Assembly: GCF_000187245.1 (NCBI RefSeq)
Contig: NC_027860.1
Location: 310,001 to 374,000, forward strand
DNA from: Ogataea parapolymorpha DL-1
Lineage: Eukaryota; Ascomycota; Pichiomycetes; Pichiales; Pichiaceae
Length of the DNA stretch: 64,000 nucleotides
Direction: 5' to 3'
Under the pieces are notes generated by a model that was given only the letters and a program-made list of their open reading frames with translations, was not told where the DNA came from and ran no database searches. This document shows, piece by piece, positions 57,301-64,000 of the stretch. Within the stretch, counting starts at the first letter, position 1. Each line of letters starts with the position of its first letter. The translations under genes and the position numbers were made by a program.

Positions 57301-57814
57301 TGTGGCTGGTCGAGTCTTCCGAAGGCAGATGAATGCCTTTTTTCTTGCTTCCTGATCCTAGGACGAGTCGGTTGGATGAATGAATCAGAGATTGGACTCC
57401 TTTGCTCCAAATGGTTCTCGAATCTGCCTTCGAGGAAGGACGGGAGTTGTGAGGATCAGAATTGGAGTCATTGGATGGGATCAAAGGGATATCGCCGTCA
57501 TCGAGTCCGTAACCATATGAGTGCGTGTTCATTTTATTCAGGCTTTTGAGTGAGTATGCGTCTGTATTGTCTGTTGCTTGGTGGACACCTTTGTCTATAA
57601 ATGGGTTTGAGTCGATGTTTTCTAATGCAACATTCAACGTGTCCTCAAAGTCCTTGTCCAGCGTGTACTGGTTCAAACTTTGTTGTCTTGATTGATGGCG
57701 TGTTGAGCTGGGACGAGATATGATAGCTTCTGTTCTGCCGCTTGGGATTCGAGTTTTGGCAAAATCACTAACTGAATTAGTCCTAGACGAATCTCCAGAG
57801 TTAGGGGTGCTCAT
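54356..57814 (-). CDS. NEO1: P4-type ATPase (phospholipid flippase) Neo1
   Basis: Neo1 moves aminophospholipids to the cytosolic leaflet of Golgi and endosomal membranes and works without a Cdc50-type partner. The 1152-residue protein (1151 in S. cerevisiae) has a Ser-rich cytosolic N-terminus (1-200), then the core: NALSFFPMILYEQFKFFFNLYFL (first membrane segments), DGETDWKLR actuator motif, the phosphorylation site DKTGTLTQND with Asp518, MLTGDKVETARCVA and CCIGDGGNDVSMIQ hinge motifs, and C-terminal membrane segments. The match in length and in the NLYFLLVALSQ block separates it from the larger Drs2/Dnf paralogues. Confidence 0.93.
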   Translation of the reverse strand: MSTPNSGDSSRTNSVSDFAKTRIPSGRTEAIISRPSSTRHQSRQQSLNQYTLDKDFEDTLNVALENIDSNPFIDKGVHQATDNTDAYSLKSLNKMNTHSYGYGLDDGDIPLIPSNDSNSDPHNSRPSSKADSRTIWSKGVQSLIHSSNRLVLGSGSKKKGIHLPSEDSTSHNIDVGDERTIIPHMDGGYSSNAVSNAKYNALSFFPMILYEQFKFFFNLYFLLVALSQAIPALRIGYLSSYIVPLAFVLTVTMLKEAIDDIQRRRRDMEQNNELYEVLGSMKKVPAKNLKCGDLVKLYKDRRVPADMILLQSSESNGESFIKTDQLDGETDWKLRIACPLTQSLSEDDLELIKVTVSPPSKHIHSFLGKLTFGDHTSALNIDNTMWANTVLASGTAIGFVVYTGKDTRQSMNTSVAGVKTGLLELEINNLSKILCACVFILSFVLVACQGFASDWYVDVMRFLILFSTIIPVSLRVNLDLGKSVYAYQIEHDKSIPETVVRTSTIPEDLGRIEYLLSDKTGTLTQNDMELKKLHLGTVSYAGDSMDLVADYVRNANEHAKTSRRDLGSRIRDLITTLAICHNVTPTYEDGELDYQAASPDEIAIVKYTKSVGLSLVKRDRTSLSILHEATNKTYEYDILQVFPFSSETKRMGIIVHDKNREELWFLEKGADTVMTKIVQQNDWLEEETGNMAREGLRTLVIARKRLTTNVYEEFKAKYQDASLSMLNRDQAMSKVLAQYLERDLELLGLTGVEDKLQKDVKASIELLRNAGVKIWMLTGDKVETARCVAVSAKLISRGQYIHTITKLSRPEYALQQIEYLRTNKDACLLIDGESLGVYLTYFKQEFFDIVVHLPAVVACRCSPQQKADVALLIRDATKKRVCCIGDGGNDVSMIQCADVGVGIVGKEGKQASLAADFSVTQFCHLTKLLLWHGRNSYKRSAKLAQFVIHRGLIISVCQAVYSISSSFEPLALYQGFLMVGYATCYTMAPVFSLVLDSDVSENLVSLYPELYKELTAGRSLSYRTFFVWVFVSLYQGIVIQGSSQTYVGLSTDVFTKMVAISFTALVLNELAMVAIEINKWNKVMMFSEIITLAIYIGSIPFLSDYYDMNYVKSVSFLWQTSSILAISLLPIWAAKAINRKLRPPNYAKVQQA

Positions 57815-58056
57815 CGAACTCCAGAGAGAATGATGCCGTTAGCTTATAGTTTTGTGAAGAAACTTCTAATTGAGAGTAAGTTTGTCAAATAGAGGTTATG
57901 TGTCTTTATCAGAGAGCCTCTCGGCGTGTGGTCATGCTCCCGTGCGCTGTTGCAAACAAACCTAGTGTAAATCTGCCTTAATTTATTTTTGTAGAAACCG
58001 ACTCAGCCCAATTTATTCAATTGTCAATTAATCTAACACCTCTACACCACATTTCA

Positions 58057-58991
58057 CTAAACTCTACAGTTGGAGATTTCAAAGACAAGAATATCCGAAG
58101 CTCCCAGCTCCTTGAGCCTGTCCATGATGTTGCCCATGTCCTTGCGTTCCACCATCGACGAGACAGCCACCCATTCACCGTCGTCAAGAGGAGAAACGGT
58201 GGCAGCACGTCTACCTGGAGTCAACTTCAGCAGGCTTGGAAGCATCGATCTCGGAGCGTTGTAATTACACAGCACGTAGCGCTGAGCAGCCAGAACACCT
58301 TCTAAGCGTGATTTGATCACTTCGACAAGCTCAGGGTGGGATGGATTTCTAGAGATGATCAAGTGTGCGGATGTGTTCAAAATGGTACCAATGGCGTGCA
58401 ACCCTGCAGCTTTCATGGTCTCACCGCTCTCAACAAGATCAACAATGGCGTCTCCAACACCCAAAGCGCAACTTGCCTCGACGGAACCGCCAACAAACTT
58501 GATCTTGGTTTTGAGTGGCTCTCCTGGCTTGACACCCTCCAGCTCCTCGAAATATTGTCTAGTGAGGTTTGTGAACGAGGAAACGATGGTCTTTCCAATA
58601 AGTTGCTCAGGTTTTTCGTATGGCCCATTTTCTGGGACTTGGACTTGTAATCTGCACTTTCCAAACAAGAGATCCATGGCGATGTCGACGTCAACGTCGC
58701 TCTCCTTCACTTGATCGACGCCAGTGATTCCGATAGAGCAGCGACCTTCTCCGACGAAGGTGGGTATGTCAGCTGCGGGCAGGAATATGAGCGCAATTGG
58801 GAGGTTTGTACACAGAGCGATGTCGAGCCTGCTAGATCTATTAAACTGGATGTCGGAGCCTTTGAGTAAATTAACACATTTCTCATAAAGTCTCCCCTCT
58901 AGATGGTGTTAGTAATTTCGCTATGCTGGCCTGGCTTACTCTTTGGAACCGCAAACAGCAGTCTGTCTGTGAGGTGATTAACTAAATCCAT
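58057..58991 (-). CDS. HIS1: ATP phosphoribosyltransferase, two exons with a 41-nt intron
   Basis: Joins PRPP and ATP in the first step of histidine synthesis; cytosolic, feedback-inhibited by histidine. Join exon 1 (58991-58940) to exon 2 (58898-58057), giving 297 residues, the same length as S. cerevisiae His1. The intron splits Lys18 (A|AG) inside the conserved LLFAVPKKGRLYEKC. Exon 2 carries FLPAADIPTFVGEGRCSIGITGVDQV, LQVQVPENG, the PRPP-binding EASCALGVGDAIVDLVESGETM loop and the C-terminal regulatory domain. Without the intron the longest frame starts at residue 81 of the true protein and lacks the N-terminal catalytic lobe. Confidence 0.95.
58899..58939 (-). other. HIS1: HIS1 mini-intron (41 nt)
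   Basis: Donor GTAAGC, branch TACTAAC, acceptor ATCTAG; branch adenosine 10 nt from the 3' end. Phase 1. Both flanking exons are strongly conserved, which makes this the safest of the short introns. Confidence 0.93.
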
Positions 58992-59090
58992 ACCGGTTGG
59001 AGCTACGATGAAAATTCCAAAATTTTTTCTTATTTAGTCACCGTTGCACGAGGCAGTGCACGACCAATATTATACGGACTTCTTGAATAA

Positions 59091-60602
59091 TCATTGCTCG
59101 CGTAATTGTGACAACTTCAGCTGTTCGCGCTTCCAGAACTTCATCAGCAGGTCACCATACCGATGCATTTCCTCTACCTGGATCATAAGCTTGAAATCCA
59201 GAAGTAGCAAAAACTGCAGTTCCAAGTGATTGAGTTCCTCCAGGGGAAGGCCGCCGACTTTTGCGTATCTAGAGTTTTTGTAGAAGACATCGCTAAAGAA
59301 TTTCGATGCCACCGTTATCCCAGAGATGATAAGTCTGTGGATGTTATAGCTGTCCATGACAAACAGCTGCTGTTTAGCATTTGGATCCTCAAAGCCTGCC
59401 TTTGGAGAAGAAGTAAAAGTCGAATTAAAGTCGCCGTTGTTTGCGCGCTTGGCGATCCGATCAAAGTATACCAGTAAGCTCAGAAACACCTCGTTTGTCA
59501 CGGGACAGTACTTAGATATTCTCGTCAGATAAGCGTGAAGCGAAATGGCAGGAATGTTGCGGCCGTGGAATGCCAGCACGTTGGTGGTGTATTTGTTCTG
59601 CTCACCTCCGGCCTGCATCTGGTTGTCCTGGCTGTTATAGTGATCGGGATGAAGCGAATCGTTGGCTTCCACAATTTTTTGTAACAGAGCAGACAGCATT
59701 AGCAACAGGTCGTTTACCGGGTGATTAGGAATGTCCAGATGGTCTTCGTTTCTGACCTGGGACATTGGATTCAGTGGCATGTGCTCCGGGTGCCTCGAAA
59801 GCGAAGACGAGGAAAACTGAGAGTGAGGCAGGTTCTGCTGGAACTGTTGGTGGTGGTGATCTATTGAACTTCTAGGGAAGGAGGACGAATGGAAATATGT
59901 CTGAGAGGGCGCTGATGCAGAAACGAAGTGCGGCCTGTGGGGATCGTCGGTGGGTGTATGGATGGACTGCTGTGCGTCTTGATACAAGGTGCTAGAGGAT
60001 GAATTAGTGGAAAACGCGATGTCTTTAGAGATCGTGGTTGTTGCAGTGGCCGGTGCAGGATGAGGAGGGAAGCCCGAGTTCCCCAACGACCCGAATTGGC
60101 TGGACATGTGCTGTGGCATGGCCCCTAGCTGGCTCATCTGTAAGGAGGTAGGCGTGAACTTGTCGTGGTAGGAGGAGCTCACGTGAGAAGGGAGATTTGA
60201 CGCGTGCTGTCCGAAATGAGTGAGTTGTTGCGCAGATGGGGAGGATTGGTCTTGTTGTTGCTGTAATTTAGTGGTGAGCAGCGATCTGCGTCCTGCCGGG
60301 GCAATGTGAGAAGAAGAGGACGCCAGGAACGAAGATTGAGGCAGTCCCGATATGGAGCCCACAGATCCCTGACGAATATTCAAGGAGGACCCGTCTGTCG
60401 AGTTGGACCTGCTGGAAAACGAGTTGCGGTGAACAAACGCTGGAGGCGGGTTCGCTGACGGACTGTGATAGCTGACGAAGTTCGATGGGGATGTGATGCT
60501 TGTATACGAGGACGACTGAACATCCTGATGGTATTGGTGCTGCGCCTGGTCCTGGTATTGCTCGATGGGCTGCGGCGTGGGATTGTTGTAATTATTCAAC
60601 AT
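59091..60602 (-). CDS. PHO80/PCL-family cyclin (Pcl6/Pcl7-like)
   Basis: A 503-residue cyclin predicted to partner the Pho85-type kinase. The cyclin fold is at about 335-490: ISKYCPVTNEVFLSLLVYFDRIA, IHRLIISGITVASKFFSDVFYKNSRYAKVGGLP, LNHLELQFLLLLDFKLMIQVEEMHRYGDLL, which is the Pho80 subclass pattern. The first 300 residues are Gln/Ser/His-rich and probably disordered, as in S. cerevisiae Pcl6/Pcl7/Pcl8/Pcl10, which act in glycogen control; Pho80 itself has a short N-terminus, so that is less likely. The frame begins at a TTG two codons upstream; the ATG at 60602 is used. The stop is 99 bp upstream of the HIS1 start. Confidence 0.85.
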   Translation of the reverse strand: MLNNYNNPTPQPIEQYQDQAQHQYHQDVQSSSYTSITSPSNFVSYHSPSANPPPAFVHRNSFSSRSNSTDGSSLNIRQGSVGSISGLPQSSFLASSSSHIAPAGRRSLLTTKLQQQQDQSSPSAQQLTHFGQHASNLPSHVSSSYHDKFTPTSLQMSQLGAMPQHMSSQFGSLGNSGFPPHPAPATATTTISKDIAFSTNSSSSTLYQDAQQSIHTPTDDPHRPHFVSASAPSQTYFHSSSFPRSSIDHHHQQFQQNLPHSQFSSSSLSRHPEHMPLNPMSQVRNEDHLDIPNHPVNDLLLMLSALLQKIVEANDSLHPDHYNSQDNQMQAGGEQNKYTTNVLAFHGRNIPAISLHAYLTRISKYCPVTNEVFLSLLVYFDRIAKRANNGDFNSTFTSSPKAGFEDPNAKQQLFVMDSYNIHRLIISGITVASKFFSDVFYKNSRYAKVGGLPLEELNHLELQFLLLLDFKLMIQVEEMHRYGDLLMKFWKREQLKLSQLREQ

Positions 60603-61019
60603 AAGCAAATGAGATTCGTACGCTTATTCTGTTATTAATTAATATTTTTGAGTATGAGAGAAATGGACAAATTCCTCAAAGCGGACGATATACGCACAGA
60701 ATAGAAATACAGGCTGTCAGAATGTTTCCAGCATTTTATGGCTTTAGGAGCTACTTGGAAGAGCTTGCACATTGGCAGTAGGACCTGCGCCGTAGATACT
60801 ACATGTACAGATGTAAACATTCGATACGGCCGAGTTTGCAACGCGCGGTTGATAAGGGGAATTTTTCGATGTTTTGACTAGAAAACCGCACAGTTAGCCA
60901 TAGTACTCTCAGTTTGCTAGCTACAACCTCTGATGTCCGGATAGGCGGTTATCGTTGCAACGTCGTTTCTAATCGGCCATATAAATCCCCGTATCTGGCT
61001 GTGCCAAAAAATTTCAATA
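60603..61019. promoter_or_regulatory. Divergent promoter of the PCL-type cyclin and PET117
   Basis: A 417-bp spacer. CATATAAATC near 60978-60987 is placed about 35-40 bp upstream of the PET117 ATG and fits a TATA element. AAGGGGAA near 60855 contains the stress-element core AGGGG. No Pho4-type CACGTG is present. No conserved frame is seen. Confidence 0.4.
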
Positions 61020-61327
61020 ATGTCGAGAGCTTCTAAAATAACGCTCGGTGTGACATCGCTGCTCTGCGCGGCCACAACCATCGGTGTGTACCTATTCGCA
61101 GAAGAAGAGAATGATGTAAGTACAACTGGTTCGTTTACTAATCTCAGAACTTGAAATACGGGCCTGTGAAGGACGCGGAGCGTATGCAGAGGCGTCGCGA
61201 AAAAGAGCTAAATGCCAAGCAGCAAGCCAACGCTCGGGACTTCGAGGCACAGAAACTGCTCAGACAACAGCTCGAAGCTAGCCAGCCGCTTTCTGGCGAG
61301 ATCGTCGAAGGGGTTGACTCGAAGTAA
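61020..61327 (+). CDS. PET117: Cytochrome oxidase assembly protein Pet117, two exons with a 32-nt intron
   Basis: Join 61020-61115 and 61148-61327, giving 91 residues (107 in S. cerevisiae). Pet117 is a mitochondrial inner-membrane protein that couples heme A synthesis (Cox15) to complex IV assembly. The N-terminus MSRASKITLG and the following hydrophobic segment (about 8-26, GVTSLLCAATTIGVYLF) match the family start, then NLKYGPVKDAERM (family: GPIKDAxR) leads into a charged helix. The 32-nt intron lies after Asp32, phase 0. No frame of 60 or more codons covers the gene, so it is easily missed. MMF1 starts 67 bp downstream on the same strand. Confidence 0.9.
61116..61147 (+). other. PET117: PET117 mini-intron (32 nt)
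   Basis: Donor GTAAGT, branch TACTAAT, acceptor CTCAG; branch adenosine 6 nt from the 3' end. Phase 0. Same length as two of the COA4 introns. Retention would place a stop shortly downstream. Confidence 0.88.
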
Positions 61328-61394
61328 ATCGACGGTCGTGTCGGTACCGATATAGCCATATGGGTAATCACTGGCAGCCAATAGCTTTTTAACC

Positions 61395-61847
61395 ATGTAC
61401 AGATTTGCAAGCATCGCCAGAATTGCCACTAAACCTGTTTATACTAGCCAATTCTTAAGAATGTCTTCTACATTGACTCCAGTGATCTCTACTAATGCTC
61501 CTCCAGCAGCTGCCTCCTACTCGCACGCAATCAAGGCCAACGGAACTATCTACGTGTCCGGTCAAATCCCATTCACCCCTGAGGGTAAAAGGGTCGAGGG
61601 AACCTTCCAGGAGAAGTCCGACCGTGTTATTCAAAACGTTCTGGGTGTTTTGAAGGACAGTAACTCTTCCCTTGAGAAGATTGTCAAGGTTACCGTCTTC
61701 CTCACCGACATGGAGAACTTTGGAGCTTTCAACGAGGTCTATTCCAAGTATTTCAACACTCACAAGCCAGCAAGATCCTGTGTTGCCGTGAAGCAACTGC
61801 CACTAGGCGTTGAGGTGGAAATGGAGGTTGTTGCGTTGGAGAACTAA
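61395..61847 (+). CDS. MMF1: RidA/YjgF-family enamine/imine deaminase, mitochondrial form
   Basis: A 150-residue RidA protein that hydrolyses reactive 2-aminoacrylate-type enamines made by PLP enzymes, protecting isoleucine synthesis and mitochondrial DNA upkeep. Residues 1-22 form a basic presequence (MYRFASIARIATKPVYTSQF); the core runs from about 24 with TLTPVISTNAPPAAASYSHAIKANG, VSGQIPFTPEG, VFLTDMENF and the catalytic Arg in HKPARSCVAVKQLPLGVEVEMEVVA. An internal ATG at 61461 (Met23, MSSTLTPV) sits exactly where the cytosolic paralogue Hmf1 of S. cerevisiae begins, so one gene may supply both compartments. Only one copy is visible here. Confidence 0.93.
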   Translation: MYRFASIARIATKPVYTSQFLRMSSTLTPVISTNAPPAAASYSHAIKANGTIYVSGQIPFTPEGKRVEGTFQEKSDRVIQNVLGVLKDSNSSLEKIVKVTVFLTDMENFGAFNEVYSKYFNTHKPARSCVAVKQLPLGVEVEMEVVALEN

Positions 61848-61894
61848 GTGTATAGCTGAATAAAATCTCCGGCTATTAAAAAATTAAAGCTCCA

Positions 61895-61917
61895 TCACGT
61901 GATACAAACCCGGGTTT
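61895..61917. promoter_or_regulatory. TCACGTGA box and AAACCCGGGTTT palindrome upstream of RPL34
   Basis: TCACGTGA (61895-61902) is the perfect Cbf1-type E-box. Four bases later AAACCCGGGTTT (61906-61917) is a perfect 12-bp palindrome. Both lie 53-75 bp upstream of the RPL34 ATG. In non-Saccharomyces yeasts ribosomal protein genes are commonly driven by Cbf1 and Tbf1 rather than Rap1. The palindrome is not a standard Tbf1 site. Seen motif; inferred role. Confidence 0.55.
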
Positions 61918-61969
61918 CACGTATATTAAAATTTTCAAACTTTTCAAAAATTCTTTCTAAACATCAGCC

Positions 61970-62320
61970 ATGGCCCAGAGAGTGACTTTTAGAAGAAGAA
62001 ACCCATACAACACCAGATCTAACCAGATTAAGGTGGTCAAGACTCCTGGTGGAAAGCTTGTCGCACAACACCAGAAAAAGGCCGGTACCAGACCAAAGTG
62101 TGGTGACTGTGGAATTGCTCTTCCTGGTGTCGCCGCTCTTAGACCAAGACAATACGCTTCCATTTCTAAGACCCACAAGACTGTCTCGAGATCTTACGGT
62201 GGTTCCAGATGTGCTAACTGTGTCAAGGAGAGAATTATCAGAGCTTTCTTGATCGAAGAACAAAAGATCGTCAAGAAGGTGTTGAAGGACCAAGCTGAGA
62301 AGGAGAAGGCTAAGAAATAG
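61970..62320 (+). CDS. RPL34: 60S ribosomal protein L34 (eL34)
   Basis: A 116-residue basic ribosomal protein of the large subunit. The family start [20 protein letters not shown] is followed by a zinc ribbon with Cys44, Cys47, Cys81 and Cys84 (PKCGDCG and SRCANCV), then a C-terminal Lys-rich helix. Length compares with 121 in S. cerevisiae. Unlike the S. cerevisiae copies it has no intron near the start. Codon use is strongly biased. It converges on PEX4 with 28 bp between stops. Confidence 0.98.
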   Translation: MAQRVTFRRRNPYNTRSNQIKVVKTPGGKLVAQHQKKAGTRPKCGDCGIALPGVAALRPRQYASISKTHKTVSRSYGGSRCANCVKERIIRAFLIEEQKIVKKVLKDQAEKEKAKK

Positions 62321-62348
62321 GTTAATCAAATTAAACTGTCACTGTGAA

Positions 62349-62915
62349 TTATACATCATTAGATTCGTATGCTGAGTATTTGGCAATGTAGTAGTGCACA
62401 AGGTCTCTGTAGGCTGTCATGTCGTCACATTTTAGCAGGTTAGCCATGTCAATATTGAGTGGACTTAATGGCTCTGGATTTGCAAGCAATACAACTATCG
62501 CAACCAGTGCGCTTTGCAGAGTCCATGCAGGTGACCATTTCTGTTGTAAAATGTCAAGACAGATCTCACCCGTCTTGAAGTTAACATTTGGATGGGGCAT
62601 CTTGTAACACACTTTGCGAGTACCGGAGCCGGTTTTTCTCTGCATCTGCCTTATTTTCTCTTCGCCAAACACCACAAACTTGATTTGCGGGGGGTCGAGA
62701 GGATAGTTTGTAGGGATATCGATTTCCAGTCGCCACAGTGCGTTTTCAAATGGGGATTGATCTGGGCCTTTAATCACAGCGCTCCACCTGAAAAGCCCAT
62801 CTTCCAAAGGATGCAGGTCAACGATCCCCGTATCGCGAATTGATGACCTTTTCTCCGCCAACTCTTTCTGAACAGCACGGTATTCCTTCAGAAGCCGCTT
62901 TTCTGTAGAAGACAT
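62349..62915 (-). CDS. PEX4: Peroxisomal ubiquitin-conjugating enzyme Pex4
   Basis: Pex4 is the E2, anchored to peroxisomes by Pex22, that monoubiquitinates the import receptor Pex5 on a cysteine so that it can be recycled. The 188-residue protein has the E2 fold with the HPN motif (108-110) and catalytic Cys119 in KTGEICLDILQQKWSPAWTLQSA. The C-terminus (DDMTAYRDLVHYYIAKYSAYES) is Pex4-type. The frame extends 24 codons further, but the ATG at 62915 gives MSSTEKRLLKEY, the expected E2 first helix, and a length I recall for the Hansenula/Ogataea protein. It fits a methylotrophic yeast. It is divergent from the PET20-like gene. Confidence 0.92.
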   Translation of the reverse strand: MSSTEKRLLKEYRAVQKELAEKRSSIRDTGIVDLHPLEDGLFRWSAVIKGPDQSPFENALWRLEIDIPTNYPLDPPQIKFVVFGEEKIRQMQRKTGSGTRKVCYKMPHPNVNFKTGEICLDILQQKWSPAWTLQSALVAIVVLLANPEPLSPLNIDMANLLKCDDMTAYRDLVHYYIAKYSAYESNDV

Positions 62916-63060
62916 GAGGGGAGCAAAATATTTGCGTCGATCGACCTTGGCTGTAAAAATCATAGATTTTATTCTACCTCCCCACACCGGTTCTTATCGG
63001 TCAAAAGCTAAATCATATATATATTATATATTCCCTTTGACACTATTTTGAGTTGTTTCC
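62916..63060. promoter_or_regulatory. Divergent promoter of PEX4 and the PET20-like gene
   Basis: A 145-bp spacer with an alternating TA tract (about 63015-63031, TATATATATTATATATT) that could serve either gene. No oleate-type element (CGGN3TNA inverted pair) is obvious. The upstream in-frame extension of PEX4 also lies here. Confidence 0.4.
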
Positions 63061-63825
63061 ATGTTCAAAGTTGCAAGCCGCAAATCTTTTACCCTCAAGT
63101 CATCCGTTCGTCCTTGGGTCATCCGGAATGCCTCCAGCGCCTCTAACGCGCCAGAGTCTGCGCCAGAGCATGCTGTGGACCAGGAGTCGTCCGGTGACGT
63201 GCAACGCCCCAAGAAAACTCGCAAAAACTACATTTCCACCTTCCCACGCGTGCCAAGCACTAACAACATCCGCGAGAAAGATCTGTTGCTGGAGCAGTTT
63301 TTCAACGGGCACCTTCCGCTTACGAAACCTATAGAGCACAACCATCCAGCCACGCCATCCTTGTCATTTTCCCCGAACGCATATAAGAAATCCAAGGTTC
63401 AGAACTCATCGATCCTGGATAATCTGAAGAAATACAAAGACTTGAAACGCAAGAAGTTGGATGATAATTATCACCCATTTTACAGTGCTCATAAAAAAAG
63501 TCAGTCGGCGGGGATTTTGACCCACAGCTCTCTGGACACTCAGGAGCACAACCTGGAGATGCTGAATTTACCCACAAGCTACCTACAGTCACTCAAGCCA
63601 TTCAAGGCTCCGCCAAGTCCGGGGAATGAGGCTTATAGAGACGATATTATTTATGTCCGAAAGCTTGAAATAGAGGAGCGCAACCTCAAGCAGCAGGAGG
63701 AGATCAATAGACGGGTCCAGGAGAATTTTGACCTGGCCAAACGCGGTCTCAAGCAGTTGGACAAGGGCGACATTGGCGAATTTTTGGATGCCATAAAACG
63801 GGATATCATCGATAAGAAAGACTAA
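63061..63825 (+). CDS. Mitochondrial protein of the Pet20/Sue1 family
   Basis: A 254-residue protein with an N-terminal presequence (MFKVASRKSFTLKSSVRPWVIRNAS, no acidic residue) and, at about 57-88, the Pet20-type block NYISTFPRVPSTNNIREKDLLLEQFF followed by NGHLPLTKPI; the family pattern is PRVPSTxxI, then LF-x-G-x-x-P-L. Pet20 (253 residues in S. cerevisiae) is needed for respiratory growth and mitochondrial genome stability, and Sue1 for degradation of unstable cytochrome c; size favours Pet20. The C-terminal half is charged and helical with no recognised domain. Motif match is from recall, so confidence is moderate. Confidence 0.65.
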   Translation: MFKVASRKSFTLKSSVRPWVIRNASSASNAPESAPEHAVDQESSGDVQRPKKTRKNYISTFPRVPSTNNIREKDLLLEQFFNGHLPLTKPIEHNHPATPSLSFSPNAYKKSKVQNSSILDNLKKYKDLKRKKLDDNYHPFYSAHKKSQSAGILTHSSLDTQEHNLEMLNLPTSYLQSLKPFKAPPSPGNEAYRDDIIYVRKLEIEERNLKQQEEINRRVQENFDLAKRGLKQLDKGDIGEFLDAIKRDIIDKKD

Positions 63826-64000
63826 GTCATACAAATATATATACGTATATATATATTCTAATTCAACATTAAGTTTCTATCATTATTAATATTCTGAGTG
63901 AATATTTTTTCCACCAAGTTTTATCCACCATTCCGCCTAAACGTAAGAAATCCACACGGACGTTTGTTCCCAATACGGGACACAACGAACCCGAATCACC
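63826..64000. other. Right-edge spacer after the PET20-like gene
   Basis: It starts with an alternating AT tract (about 63832-63857). From about 63912 to the edge the composition becomes coding-like on both strands. No ATG occurs on the plus strand here, so a plus-strand gene does not start inside the window. On the minus strand two frames are open from the edge to stops near 63870 and 63939, compatible with the 3' end of a convergent gene, but I recognise neither. Confidence 0.3.

Noticed and set aside
63870..64000. Frames open from the right edge on the minus strand
   Set aside because: Too short (43 and 20 codons) and without recognisable family residues to call a gene; kept only as a note on the edge spacer.

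Overview
This window comes from a budding yeast nuclear chromosome. Genes are compact, sit on both strands, mostly lack introns, and match single-copy ascomycete housekeeping families. CTG reads as leucine: in the GDP-mannose pyrophosphorylase at 11829 the invariant leucines of the [11 protein letters not shown] motif (residues 17, 19, 21) are all CTG. This excludes the CTG-Ser and CTG-Ala clades. A 188-residue PEX4, a GLTP-fold lipid transfer protein and a Mei2-type RNA-binding protein (the last two absent from Saccharomyces cerevisiae, to my knowledge), together with a TCACGTGA element upstream of a ribosomal protein gene, suggest a Pichiaceae/Ogataea-type methylotrophic yeast. The genus is an inference; I could not run a search.

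Layout, left to right: a DUF4112 gene running off the left edge; TIF32 (eIF3a); a glycolipid-transfer-like protein; ECM33 with a 313-nt intron; a SWIRM-domain protein; a 1.24-kb spacer, the longest in the window; a DUF2009/UPF0652 B-box protein; a CLD1/ICT1-like hydrolase; PSA1; NUP159; IML1; HOM6; a KTR-type mannosyltransferase; PPX1; IPA1; ATP1 (three exons); CCL1; RPC53; SAS10; a Mei2-like gene; CDC123; CCT4; CRD1; BPL1; RPB1/RPO21; CPR6; SCM3; COA4; SEC31; a small unrecognised gene; SYG1; NEO1; HIS1; a PHO80/PCL-type cyclin; PET117; MMF1; RPL34; PEX4; a PET20-like gene. I found no tRNA, rRNA, transposon, LTR or CRISPR.

The most striking observation is a class of extremely short spliceosomal introns (32, 32, 32, 34, 38 and 41 nt) in four genes: COA4 (three of them), PET117, HIS1 and the DUF4112 gene. 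Each has a GT donor, a CTAAC-like branch point and a nearby AG. Removing each restores a conserved protein. In COA4 it recreates four cysteines spaced exactly nine residues apart. These genes are missed or truncated by simple ORF calling. Conventional introns of 215, 227 and 313 nt coexist in ATP1 and ECM33.

Other points: an RNA polymerase II CTD of 24 contiguous YSPTSP(S/Q) heptads, 11 with Gln at position 7, clustered distally; a 21-bp gap between the divergent start codons of CRD1 and BPL1; convergent genes separated by -6, 5 and 6 bp; a probable dual-start MMF1; and periodic repeats in the SWIRM-gene promoter. The genes are mostly unrelated housekeeping functions. Several serve mitochondria (ATP1, COA4, PET117, CRD1, CLD1-like, MMF1, PET20-like), but they are scattered and not an operon-like unit.
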